Assembly: GCA_964247975.1 (NCBI GenBank)
Contig: CAXTWH010000001.1
Span: 62,001 to 126,000, forward strand
Reading direction: 5' to 3'
DNA: 64,000 bases
Source: KBS-96 sp964247975
GTDB taxonomy: Bacteria; Acidobacteriota; Terriglobia; Bryobacterales; Bryobacteraceae
Shown here piece by piece: positions 25,262-32,997 of the stretch. The translations under genes were made by a program, and so were the position numbers. How positions within the stretch are numbered: position 1 is the stretch's first letter; the number at the start of each line of letters is the position of its first letter. The notes beneath the pieces are model-generated. The model had not been told where the DNA came from, searched no databases, and saw only the letters and a list, made by a program, of their open reading frames with translations.

Positions 25262-27652
25262 TCAGGAGCGCATCACCAGCGGCGCTTGCGATAATTGAGC
25301 ACATTGCTCGATTGCAGCCGCACTGTCGCGCAGCGCCGTTCCGGCGGTTAACCGATAGCGAAGTTCGTAGCCGCCACCGGTTCGGATGCGGCAATTCGTT
25401 TGCCACTTGTTGTTTGTGATCCAGGAATACAGGGGACCTTTTCCATCGGACGTTGTAGTGAAGCGCCATAAGCGAAGCTCGCCAAGCTGCACCAGCGGAG
25501 CATCCAGCGTGGCGAAAGCTATGCCTCCTTGCGGCCCCACCAGCGCCGCGCCGTGCTGCACAGCGTAATGATCGCAGCAGGTTCCAGGCAGTTGATCGAT
25601 GCCGGGCCTGATCGCTCGACTGGGTTTATCCAGATACCATCGCGCATCGGCAAGACTCAGAGGAAAATAAATATACAATCCTTCCGGATCATCGACTTCC
25701 GTTTTAACCAGGCGGGCGGTTAGATCGAAATGAGGCAGATCATGAAAACAGCGAAGCTCCAGGCGATAGTCAACGACGCCGGGAACTGCATATTGAAATT
25801 CCCAAGCGTTAAACAAGGGACCGCCGGCAACTTGGCGGACGCTCTTGCATTGACCGAACGTTACGGTGTCGCTGGGACGGGTGCGCGGTCCGTTCACAGC
25901 ACCGGCCTGGCTGCGGTCTGCTCCGGGAAATAGCTGGTAAACCGGACACCCCAAACTGTTCTGCTGCGTCGAAAGCAACTCCGCGCCGGTGCCACGATCC
26001 ACAAAACTGACAATACCCTGCGTGGGTTTCCAGTTTAGGCGGTAGAAGCTGTTTTCAAAACTTTGTGAATCGCCGTTCGAGGCCGGAGCCTGTTCGCGCT
26101 GCGCAGGAACCAATCGGTATCTTCTGCTTGCGCCCGCGTTCAACGTCGTTAAGATGAAGACGTTCCAACCTCGCGGGCTCTGCTCAATTTGTGAGGGCAG
26201 AGGTTGGCCTTGTTCATCTACAACCTGGATGCCGCGTTCGACCACAGGAGCTTCCCAGAAGTTAACCGGCAACCCGACTAGCGATTGAACAGGTTTTGCG
26301 CCTGCATTGACGGCAGTATAGGTGAAAGGCTGGGACGAGGTGAATGGCCCCGCGCCGCGGGCGGGCAGAAGCCGCAGCAGCGCAGCACTCGAAAGCTCGT
26401 CAGCATCAGTGGCGTGTTTGCTTTTTCGTTGGAAAACCTGTTCGCCCAGCAAGCTCGGCGTGAAAGTTTTTGAATAACCGAAAGTATGTTCGCAGTACAA
26501 GAGCAGTTTGCGATCAATGGCATCGAGTTCGGGCGGCGCAACCACTTCCGCTTTTGGATCGAGCCGCGTGATTAATCGCCGGGTCCGCAAAGCGTTGCGA
26601 TAAATGGCGGTGTCGTTCGGCGCTGAAGCGGGCGTGTCGCTCCACCAATCCGTCCATTCACCGCGATAAACAGGAAGACCACTGGCTTGCTGCTCCAAGC
26701 GATCAAAAAACCCGTTCAGAGTGGATGACTTTATTGAGACTTGTTGCCCGAATTTTCCGTTCCATTGCTGGATGATGTCGCAGTAGGTATCGCCGGGCGG
26801 GCTGTTGTCGGTATAAGTACCCGAACCCATGAGCGGAAGAAAATCGTAAGGATAACCGGATTCTTCGAGCCAGGCAAGAAACGGCAGCAGTTTCTGCTCG
26901 GCAATGCTGGTATCGGATACCGTGACATAGCCTTTCACGCCCGGCAGAATTAAACCAGGGATGCCGGGATCGCCAGCAGGAACAGATCCTCCCATCAATC
27001 CAAATAGATTGGCCTTGTGATACGCAAGCCCATTCCAAACGAGCAGCCGCCGTCCCGAAGGAGCCTCCCAATAGAACGGCACCAAAGGCTTGCCAAACGG
27101 ATAACCGCCCTGGTCCGGATTGATATTCATGGAAAGCCGGAGGACTCCTTGTTCCGCGAGCGCGTCGGCCATTCCCCAGGAAAGGCCATTCACATCAGAG
27201 CCCATTGCTACGGTTAAGGGCACGTTCACGTGCCGCGCGAAGTCGGAAGCGAATTTTATGCTACGGCGAAGCAGCTCCTGGTCCGCCAAGTCCAGGATGT
27301 TGAAGTAAAGTCCTGTTAATTCAAGCGACCCGGAACGCATGGCAGCTACCAGTGCTTGACGCTCGGCGGGCGTAGCTTTTGACAGAAACTGTTCCACCTG
27401 CCAGAACCCTTCGAACGTGTATCGGAACCGGCAGTTTTCTTCGCGCTGCGCTTGTTTGGGCGAACGGGACAATTGTAATGCCTGCCGAACGAACTGAGCG
27501 TGATAATCCGCCACCACTTCCTGCCGCTCCGTGAAGCCGATATCGGTATGGCTGTGTTGAATGATGTAGACGGTCCACTGGCGCTTGGGTAAAGCTGAAC
27601 CGGCGAATGCGGCTAAAGGCAGCGCGTTGAAATGGCGGCGGGAAAGAAGCAT
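25262..27652 (-). CDS. Glycoside hydrolase family 38-like protein (DUF5054-type), exported
   Basis: 796 residues. The N-terminus looks like a Tat-type signal (SRRHFNALPLAAFAGSA). The catalytic domain starts with IIQHSHTDIGFT, a zinc-binding H-x-H-x-D signature (H33, H35, D37) of alpha-mannosidase-like enzymes. AMGSDVNGLSWGMADALA holds the candidate nucleophile D153. The C-terminal half is beta-rich, as in the GH38 middle and end domains. The substrate may be an alpha-linked sugar such as mannose, but this subfamily is poorly characterised. It lies 142 bp upstream of the receptor gene, in the same direction, so a polymer-use operon is possible. Confidence 0.7.
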   Translation of the reverse strand: MLLSRRHFNALPLAAFAGSALPKRQWTVYIIQHSHTDIGFTERQEVVADYHAQFVRQALQLSRSPKQAQREENCRFRYTFEGFWQVEQFLSKATPAERQALVAAMRSGSLELTGLYFNILDLADQELLRRSIKFASDFARHVNVPLTVAMGSDVNGLSWGMADALAEQGVLRLSMNINPDQGGYPFGKPLVPFYWEAPSGRRLLVWNGLAYHKANLFGLMGGSVPAGDPGIPGLILPGVKGYVTVSDTSIAEQKLLPFLAWLEESGYPYDFLPLMGSGTYTDNSPPGDTYCDIIQQWNGKFGQQVSIKSSTLNGFFDRLEQQASGLPVYRGEWTDWWSDTPASAPNDTAIYRNALRTRRLITRLDPKAEVVAPPELDAIDRKLLLYCEHTFGYSKTFTPSLLGEQVFQRKSKHATDADELSSAALLRLLPARGAGPFTSSQPFTYTAVNAGAKPVQSLVGLPVNFWEAPVVERGIQVVDEQGQPLPSQIEQSPRGWNVFILTTLNAGASRRYRLVPAQREQAPASNGDSQSFENSFYRLNWKPTQGIVSFVDRGTGAELLSTQQNSLGCPVYQLFPGADRSQAGAVNGPRTRPSDTVTFGQCKSVRQVAGGPLFNAWEFQYAVPGVVDYRLELRCFHDLPHFDLTARLVKTEVDDPEGLYIYFPLSLADARWYLDKPSRAIRPGIDQLPGTCCDHYAVQHGAALVGPQGGIAFATLDAPLVQLGELRLWRFTTTSDGKGPLYSWITNNKWQTNCRIRTGGGYELRYRLTAGTALRDSAAAIEQCAQLSQAPLVMRS

Positions 27653-27775
27653 CAGATTGATTGTAGGCTAACTGTTGTGTTCAGGCGGTAAAGGTGTTTG
27701 CGTGGGCGCTTCGGTGGTGTTGATTAATTACTTAGGTAACAAGCTTCGGAGATGGGCTATTGAATCCAGCCGATC

Positions 27776-27841
27776 ATCTAATAGCGATTAGATAAACGAT
27801 AAGTAAGATAAACTCGTAATTCAGAAAGCCGTCGTACGGCT
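27776..27841. promoter_or_regulatory. Two inverted repeats upstream of the toxin-antitoxin gene pair
   Basis: ATCTAAT-AGCG-ATTAGAT at 27776-27793 is a perfect 7-bp inverted repeat. AGCCGT-CGT-ACGGCT at 27827-27841 is a perfect 6-bp one. Both lie in the 232-bp promoter region before the antitoxin gene. They could be operator sites for autoregulation, which is common in type II modules. Confidence 0.35.
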
Positions 27842-27884
27842 GATCAATTCTTTAGTCGCTGCCCTAGCGCACAAGGAGAACGCA

Positions 27885-28130
27885 ATGGCTACTGATAGCA
27901 AACAGCACGCTCATGAGCTGCTCGAACAACTCGGCCCCGGCCAACTCGCCGCCGTGATCCATCTGCTTGAAGTCATGATCGACGACGAAGATGAATTGAC
28001 AGAAGAGGACCGCCAAGCGATCCGCAGTTCACGCGAGTATTTCCGCGACAACCCCGACGGAGGCTTGTCATTTGAAGACATGGTTGCCAGTTGCGGTTTA
28101 ACCATGGAGCAGGTTCGCAAAGTAGATTGA
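27885..28130 (+). CDS. Antitoxin of a RelE/ParE-type module
   Basis: 81-residue acidic protein with a ribosome-binding site (AAGGAG) before the ATG. The first half is helical (HELLEQLGPGQLAAVIHLLEVM). The second half is acidic (DDEDELTEEDRQAIRSSREYF), as expected of a toxin-neutralising tail, and ends GLTMEQVRKVD. It is followed 6 bp later by the toxin gene. The antitoxin role is inferred from that partner and from composition; no classic DNA-binding motif is obvious. Confidence 0.7.
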   Translation: MATDSKQHAHELLEQLGPGQLAAVIHLLEVMIDDEDELTEEDRQAIRSSREYFRDNPDGGLSFEDMVASCGLTMEQVRKVD

Positions 28131-28136
28131 GGCAGC

Positions 28137-28379
28137 TTGAAGAAGATTCGCTTCCGGCCTAACGTGCAAGCCGAAGTCCGTGCCATTGAACAGAAGGCCG
28201 CCCTCCAAATCCTCGAAGCCATTCACCGCTACGCCAGGACTGGCGAAGGCCGTGTTAAGCCGCTCAGTGGCGAGTTCGAAGGCTTGCTCCGTCTCCGTGT
28301 TGGCAATCACCGCGTTTTCTTTGACGAAACCACTATTACCATACACCGCGTCCGCGACCGCCGCGAAGCTTACCGCTGA
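28137..28379 (+). CDS. RelE/ParE superfamily toxin
   Basis: 80 residues from a TTG start six bases after the antitoxin stop. The fold pattern is typical: KIRFRPNVQAEVRAIEQKAA (strand, then helices), GRVKPLSGEFEGLLRLRVG, NHRVFFD and ITIHRVRDRREAYR. The final HRVRDRREAY matches the RelE C-terminal VxHRxxxY. RelE toxins cleave mRNA at the ribosome; ParE members poison gyrase. The L-R-V-G-xxR-V-F segment favours the RelE side. It forms the first of two tandem modules. Confidence 0.85.
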   Translation: MKKIRFRPNVQAEVRAIEQKAALQILEAIHRYARTGEGRVKPLSGEFEGLLRLRVGNHRVFFDETTITIHRVRDRREAYR

Positions 28380-28431
28380 CAACATGCCGCTTTACGATTG
28401 ACGTACAGCGTAATGCCCGCTAGAATGCAGG

Positions 28432-28716
28432 ATGATAGTTAGCTATCGTGACAAGCGCACACAGGACTTTGCCGCAGGGAAGCGGGTTAAGGCATTTTCG
28501 GGTTTCAAACGCAGCGCCCAGGTGAAGCTGGATCGACTGGAAGCGGCGACTTCGATTAAAGATTTGGCGGCCCTGCCCGGCAACTTCTTTGAGGCCTTGA
28601 AGGGAGACCGGCGCGGTCAGTACAGCATCCGCATCAACGATCAGTGGCGGATTTGCTTTGAGTGGCCGAACGGTTCTCCCGGCCCGCAGAACGTGGAGAT
28701 TGTGAATTATCACTGA
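28432..28716 (+). CDS. higB: HigB-type toxin
   Basis: 94 residues. The HigB/RelE pattern is clear: MIVSYRDKRTQDFAAGK at the start, LDRLEAATSIKDLAALPGN in the middle, then FEALKGDRRGQYSIRINDQ and WRICFEWPNG at the active-site strands. HigB enzymes cleave mRNA in ribosomes. The toxin precedes its antitoxin, the hallmark order of higBA. It starts 52 bp after the first module, in the same direction. Confidence 0.9.
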   Translation: MIVSYRDKRTQDFAAGKRVKAFSGFKRSAQVKLDRLEAATSIKDLAALPGNFFEALKGDRRGQYSIRINDQWRICFEWPNGSPGPQNVEIVNYH

Positions 28717-28734
28717 CCGAAAAAGGAGAAGCAG

Positions 28735-29037
28735 ATGGCACGAACCCCGATCCATCCCGGCGAACATTTACGGGAAGAACTCGACACGCTAAACATGAGC
28801 GCTGCCGAATTGTCCCGGCAACTTGGCGTTCCGACCAACCGCGTTACTGGCATCCTGAACGGTCAGCGCGCTATCACGGGAGACACGGCTTTGCGACTGG
28901 CGCATTTTTTCGGCACCAGCGCGGAATTCTGGCTCAACCTGCAAAGTCTTTATGAATTGCGCTTGGCACAGCAGAAATCTGGCAAGTTGATTGACCGTTT
29001 GCCGACCTTGAAACGGCAATCGCCTGTTCCGGCTTAA
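28735..29037 (+). CDS. higA: HigA-family antitoxin, XRE-type DNA-binding
   Basis: 100 residues after a strong AAAGGAGAA site. The opening ARTPIHPGEHLREELDTLNMS is the signature of HigA addiction-module antitoxins. An XRE helix-turn-helix follows (AAELSRQLGVPTNRVTGILNG), then GTSAEFWLNLQSLYELRLA. The protein binds its own promoter and neutralises HigB. It is the second gene of the module. Confidence 0.93.
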   Translation: MARTPIHPGEHLREELDTLNMSAAELSRQLGVPTNRVTGILNGQRAITGDTALRLAHFFGTSAEFWLNLQSLYELRLAQQKSGKLIDRLPTLKRQSPVPA

Positions 29038-29148
29038 AGTGAAGATAAATTGCGCAGAACAGGGAAGATCACCGGGCAGTGGCTCAGCTCCCTGATTGAT
29101 TAGCTTTCTGGGAGACACAAAAACGATTAACAAACCATATTTAGTCAG

Positions 29149-29177
29149 TTGACAGAGCAATAAGCCCTATGTAGACT
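29149..29177 (+). promoter_or_regulatory. Strong predicted sigma-70 promoter of the PadR gene, leaderless
   Basis: TTGACA at 29149-29154, a 17-nt spacer, then TAGACT at 29172-29177. Only 7 nt separate the -10 element from the ATG at 29185, so transcription should begin at or next to the start codon. No ribosome-binding site is present. Confidence 0.55.
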
Positions 29178-29184
29178 TTCTATT

Positions 29185-29493
29185 ATGGGTTCGGAACCGC
29201 GACTTACGACACAGACAATCAAGGTGATCGCAGCTCTGATGGCAGATGTAGGGAGTGAGTTGTCAGGTGCTGAAATTGGACGTGTGAGCAAACTTGCTTC
29301 AGGAACACTTTATCCGATTCTTTTCCGCTTAGAAGAAGCTGACTGGCTCGAAAGCCGTTGGGAGGTCGAGGACCCACGAGTGCTCGGAAGACCAAGGCGG
29401 CGGTTGTATCGATTAACAGCTTTGGGTAGCAGCAAGGCAGCTTCTTGTCTCCAGGAAATGAGAGCCGTAATCGGAGGATTGGTATGGGCCTAG
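29185..29493 (+). CDS. PadR-family transcriptional regulator
   Basis: 102 residues forming a winged helix: TIKVIAALMADVGSELSGAEIGR, LASGTLYPILFRLEEADWLESRWE, then the wing GRPRRRLYRLTALG. The GTLYPILxRLE motif is diagnostic. The C-terminal dimerisation helix is short, as in small PadR proteins. The end overlaps the next gene by 10 nt, so the pair is translationally coupled. In Acidobacteria such regulators commonly sit before a membrane protein, which they probably control. Confidence 0.9.
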   Translation: MGSEPRLTTQTIKVIAALMADVGSELSGAEIGRVSKLASGTLYPILFRLEEADWLESRWEVEDPRVLGRPRRRLYRLTALGSSKAASCLQEMRAVIGGLVWA

Positions 29494-30158
29494 TAGCAGA
29501 TATTTTCATCTTCCTGGTCAAAGCATTTCTGTCTCGACAAGTAGCGGAAGAATTCAGAGCGTGGACGCCTTGGCTTGTTAAACACCTGATTCAATATGCA
29601 ACCAACAGACTTCCGGAGGACCAGAAAGAGCGATTCAAAGAAGAATGGCAGAGTCACGCGGATGAAATACCCGGACAGATTGGCAAAGTTCTTACTTCAT
29701 GCGGCTTTGTTGTGTCGACATGGAAAATGTATCCAGTATCACCGCGTAGTACTTTCGTTCGCCAAGAGACCAAGCAGCCTTTGTTTGTTTTTTCCGTAGT
29801 TGTGATCGGGATACCCATGCTTGTCACTACAACCTGTATGGTTGCGAGCATGGTAATGCACGATGCAACACCGATGAGATTGTCGGTACTCTCCATGGCT
29901 CGACTTACTCTGGCTCTAGCTGGAGGATCAAAAACTGCTGCACAGGACGCTCACCTGCAAGCTAATATGGCCCAATTACAACAAATGTTGTCTGGTCTTA
30001 CTCCGAGGCAACTAAACACATTGGCTCTGCTCGAATGGGTTTGGCTTCTAGATATTTTGGTCGGCGCAGGCGCCTGTTTTTGGTATACATTGCTTCAGCC
30101 CATACTGACTTCCTTCAAAAATATAACTGTTTTATCTCATGAAACACATGGACCTTAG
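29484..30158 (+). CDS. Membrane protein coupled to the PadR regulator
   Basis: 224 residues from the ATG at 29484, preceded by CGGAGG with good spacing. A weakly hydrophobic N-terminal segment (LVADIFIFLVKAFLS) leads to a soluble stretch containing LPEDQKERFKEEWQSHADEIPG, a motif I recognise from acidobacterial membrane proteins next to PadR genes. Two transmembrane segments follow (LFVFSVVVIGIPMLVTTTCM and LALLEWVWLLDILVGAGACF). No permease family is recognised. The role is probably in the envelope response controlled by the upstream PadR. Confidence 0.65.
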   Translation: MGLVADIFIFLVKAFLSRQVAEEFRAWTPWLVKHLIQYATNRLPEDQKERFKEEWQSHADEIPGQIGKVLTSCGFVVSTWKMYPVSPRSTFVRQETKQPLFVFSVVVIGIPMLVTTTCMVASMVMHDATPMRLSVLSMARLTLALAGGSKTAAQDAHLQANMAQLQQMLSGLTPRQLNTLALLEWVWLLDILVGAGACFWYTLLQPILTSFKNITVLSHETHGP

Positions 30159-30168
30159 AGTTAGGGCT

Positions 30169-30513
30169 TTACCGGGTGAAGTTGAATAGTTGTTCTAAAA
30201 AGGCGATTAAATTTTCTTCGGCAATTCAGTGACCGCATTGCGGAATCGTAGCAACTTTTACGTCCTTGGCTACCTCCTGCAACATTGGTTTTGCAATGGG
30301 AGCAAAGAAATTCGCCGCACCGCCTAAAGCAAGCACCGGTATCGTAAGCCGCCTCGACTTCTTCAGCGCGGCTCTATTGTCTTCGGCATCACGATCAAAA
30401 GCGCGGTGGAGTTTAAAGCCAGCTCGCATCGCCCCCGCTGATTCGAAGCTGGCGGCGTAGCGGTTAAGATCATCGTTGATATTACCCTACGGTTTTACGA
30501 ATTCCTGATAAAC
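30169..30513 (-). pseudogene. Decayed alpha/beta hydrolase (epoxide hydrolase/dehalogenase type), C-terminal part
   Basis: Reading through two stops gives a clear family C-terminus: NDDLNRYAASFESAGAMRAG, FKLHRAFDRDAEDNRAAL, IPVLALGGAANFF, VKVATIPQCGH, then IAEENLIAFLEQLF. A TAG interrupts it at 30487-30489. A TGA at 30226-30228 sits exactly where the family has Trp in CGHW. The N-terminal two-thirds with the nucleophile is gone. An unrelated intact hydrolase is encoded on the other strand immediately to the right. Confidence 0.75.
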
Positions 30514-30554
30514 AGTGTGCATTCAAACGCCGATGTTTTTGTCCATGTGATGTG

Positions 30555-31454
30555 ATGAAAATTCAAAAGATAAAAACGCCGCTGCTGCGGATCGCTTATG
30601 AAGAAAGCGGGCCTGCCGAAGGTGAGCCGTTGTTTTTGCTACACGGCTGGCCGGATTCTGCCCGCACCTGGGATGCAGTTCTCCCGTTTCTGCATGAAGC
30701 GGGCTATCGGACAATTACGCCCTATTTACGCGGTTATGGGCCGAGCACTTTCCGTCATCCCATCTTGGGACGAAAGCCGCGTCGAACCGGACAGCCCGTT
30801 GCTTTCGCCCAGGACATTGTTGACCTGGCGGATCGCCTGCGGCTGAAACGTTTCCACTATGTAGGACATGACTGGGGCGCACATGCCGGGTATGTGCTGG
30901 CGGCACTCTTTCCGCAACGCCTGAAGTCTCTGGTTACGATCTCCGTCCCGTTCCGACCTGGCGAAGCCGCGCTGCCGCCTTTTCCGCAGGCTCGCGCTTA
31001 CTGGTATCAATGGCTGCTTTGCAGCAAACCTGGCGAGAAGAAATTTCGGGAAGATCCCGTTGCTTATGGGAAAGCGCAATGGGATGTATGGAGCCCATCA
31101 GGCTGGTACACCGAGCAGGAGTTTGCGGAAGCAGCCAAAAGTTGGGAGGGCAAGGACTTTCAGGATGTAGTCCTGCACAGCTATAGGTCCCGATGGGGTC
31201 ATGCGGAGCTTGATCCCAAGTACGCGAAACAACAAGCGCGGTATCAATCGACGCGGACCTTGCACATTCCAACTTTGCTACTGCATGGCGAACAAGACCA
31301 TTGCGTACTTCCGGAAACAACTGAGAGGGCCGAACGTCATTTTACTGCTTTCTACCGGCGTTTGTTGCTTGAAGGTGTCGGTCACTTTCCACAACGGGAG
31401 AATCCAGAAGCGACTGCTGCCGCTATTGTGGAGCACCTGCGAAGGAACGCTTGA
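30555..31454 (+). CDS. Alpha/beta hydrolase, epoxide hydrolase-like
   Basis: 299 residues from the ATG at 30555 (a GTG lies one codon earlier). Oxyanion motif HGWPDS; nucleophile Asp in HYVGHDWGAHAGYV; acid Asp in LLLHGEQDHCVLP; His in EGVGHFPQRENPE. An aspartate nucleophile with Trp next to it is the pattern of epoxide hydrolases and haloalkane dehalogenases, rather than of serine esterases. Cytoplasmic, with no signal. The cap domain lies around residues 140-215. Confidence 0.8.
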   Translation: MKIQKIKTPLLRIAYEESGPAEGEPLFLLHGWPDSARTWDAVLPFLHEAGYRTITPYLRGYGPSTFRHPILGRKPRRTGQPVAFAQDIVDLADRLRLKRFHYVGHDWGAHAGYVLAALFPQRLKSLVTISVPFRPGEAALPPFPQARAYWYQWLLCSKPGEKKFREDPVAYGKAQWDVWSPSGWYTEQEFAEAAKSWEGKDFQDVVLHSYRSRWGHAELDPKYAKQQARYQSTRTLHIPTLLLHGEQDHCVLPETTERAERHFTAFYRRLLLEGVGHFPQRENPEATAAAIVEHLRRNA

Positions 31455-31500
31455 TCCGACGCGAGCGGAATATCTCACTCGCTTCAAATCCACCGAATCT

Positions 31501-32628
31501 TTAGGCTGGCACTTCCGAAATGGACTGAGGCTCCACCCGCTGCCGCGCGTTGCGCTGCGCCCGGTACTGGATAGCTTCTTCATATGCTTTTAAACGCGCA
31601 CGCATGACACCTCCTAGAGGCCGATGCGCTTCGAGCGCGTGCCAAGGGTTGAACGAAAGTTGTTCGTCTACAAACAATTGGCGAGCGTCGGAGTATGTAT
31701 CCTGCGGCGTAACCGCTAATCGCGCTACAACCTGCCAGGGACTTTTTTCTTCAGGCCACTTTTTGTCCGCTTTTTCAATCGGAAAGTCTTTGTTCTTCTC
31801 CTCAGTAAAGGGATCTTCAAGCGCGAGCGCCAGTTGCGCTTTCATTTCCCACACACCCGTTTGATCCCGGAAGAATTCTTTAATCAACTTTTCCAGCGCG
31901 TTGTAATCTGCCCCTAGATCAATGCCTTTGCCGGTTAGCTCTTTCAGGTTCTGCGACGCCGGGGCGATTCCCACTTTGGCGACATAATTTCCATAGCGTA
32001 GCGGAGCCACGGTCGAGAAGCTTTCGCCCAGAATGTGGGTAGCGGAAGCGCCAATTCCTTCCAGGGTGGTCGAAGGCAGATGGATCGCTTTGAGCACCGC
32101 ATTAGTAGCTCGCGCTGCCACAGAAACTGCGTGCTTAACTTCTTCCGGCGTTTCCAGGTTTTTGTCAAACAACTTAATCTGTTCGAGAAAACTTTTCGGA
32201 TCGGGCGCGGTAAATGCATCCGCATTGATGCAGACAAAATCCTGCGTGGACTCATTGGCATGGTTCGCCACCTTGGGACCGTCTACATTTAATATCTTGA
32301 TGGCCAACCCGCGAGGGCTTGAAACTGTATCCGCCAACATGTCTCCGGGATTGGTGGAAAACCTCATAATGACGGAATGTGTTCCCGGCTGTGAGAACAA
32401 GCCTTGCGCCAGAGGCTCCGGCAAGTCCGACAGGATTTCCAGAGTTCCGACCAGCACTCCATGTGACTTCGCATGTACGGGTCGGTAGGCATGGCGGTAG
32501 CGGTTAGCCATAGTTCGCGTAATGTGCTGCATGGTGCGGGAGAGTTGATCGAACACTATCGGTTCATCATCCGCAGGCTGCTCCAGCGCAGGGCTATAGA
32601 GAAGGTAAGGCAGATCGGAAACGGCCAT
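31501..32628 (-). CDS. Catalase-family (SrpA-like) heme protein
   Basis: 375 residues, much shorter than true catalases (~480-750). The catalase fold is recognisable: the distal histidine region RHAYRPVHAKSHGVLVG, HSVIMRFSTNPGDMLADT, PRGLAIKILNVDG, TQDFVCINADAF, and the proximal part LSFNPWHALEAHRPLGGVMRARLKAYE. Small catalase-like proteins are often weak catalases or peroxidases, or act on organic hydroperoxides. No signal peptide is present. A small membrane-protein gene lies just upstream on the same strand. Confidence 0.75.
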   Translation of the reverse strand: MAVSDLPYLLYSPALEQPADDEPIVFDQLSRTMQHITRTMANRYRHAYRPVHAKSHGVLVGTLEILSDLPEPLAQGLFSQPGTHSVIMRFSTNPGDMLADTVSSPRGLAIKILNVDGPKVANHANESTQDFVCINADAFTAPDPKSFLEQIKLFDKNLETPEEVKHAVSVAARATNAVLKAIHLPSTTLEGIGASATHILGESFSTVAPLRYGNYVAKVGIAPASQNLKELTGKGIDLGADYNALEKLIKEFFRDQTGVWEMKAQLALALEDPFTEEKNKDFPIEKADKKWPEEKSPWQVVARLAVTPQDTYSDARQLFVDEQLSFNPWHALEAHRPLGGVMRARLKAYEEAIQYRAQRNARQRVEPQSISEVPA

Positions 32629-32712
32629 AAACTAGAATTTATCGCAGGAACTTGGGGTGATCAGCCCGCCTTTCGCAGGGAAGACCAATTGAGGTCGGCA
32701 CGGCTACTGAAT

Positions 32713-32865
32713 TCAGGTTTTGTGCAAGTCAGTTCCTGTTTCGTTTTGCCTCGGCCTGAACCGCTTTAGAGAATGAAACCAGTAATGACCGCCACCAAAA
32801 AGCAAAAGAAGAGAGACGATCAGCATGATAAGCGTTTTGGCTATTGCGATAATCGTTAAACTCAC
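32713..32865 (-). CDS. 50-residue single-pass membrane protein
   Basis: Begins at a GTG with an AGGAG site 5 nt upstream (32871-32875). The protein MSLTIIAIAKTLIMLIVSLLL continues as LFGGGHYWFHSLKRF and a polar tail ending TGTDLHKT. It has one transmembrane helix followed by positive charges, so the C-terminus is probably inside. It lies between the catalase-like gene (85 bp away, same strand) and ribA. No family recognised. The start site and the sharp hydrophobic-to-basic pattern support a real gene. Confidence 0.5.
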   Translation of the reverse strand: MSLTIIAIAKTLIMLIVSLLLLFGGGHYWFHSLKRFRPRQNETGTDLHKT

Positions 32866-32997
32866 CTAATCTCCTTGATTGCTCAAAACTAACCGCTTCA
32901 TTCCATTCAGCCCTAAACAAGAGTTTAGCTTTTGACTTTTACCATCTCATCAGTTGAGAGTCAATCACCGCTTAAAGTGTAGACTGCAACAGGGCAC

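Noticed and set aside
29060..29094. CAGGGA ... TCCCTG hairpin after higA as a terminator
   Set aside because: The stem is 6 bp with a long loop and no T-run follows.
30226..30228. TGA in the hydrolase remnant as a second selenocysteine codon
   Set aside because: It replaces a Trp, not a Cys; the same frame also has a TAG, and most of the gene is missing. Simple decay explains it.
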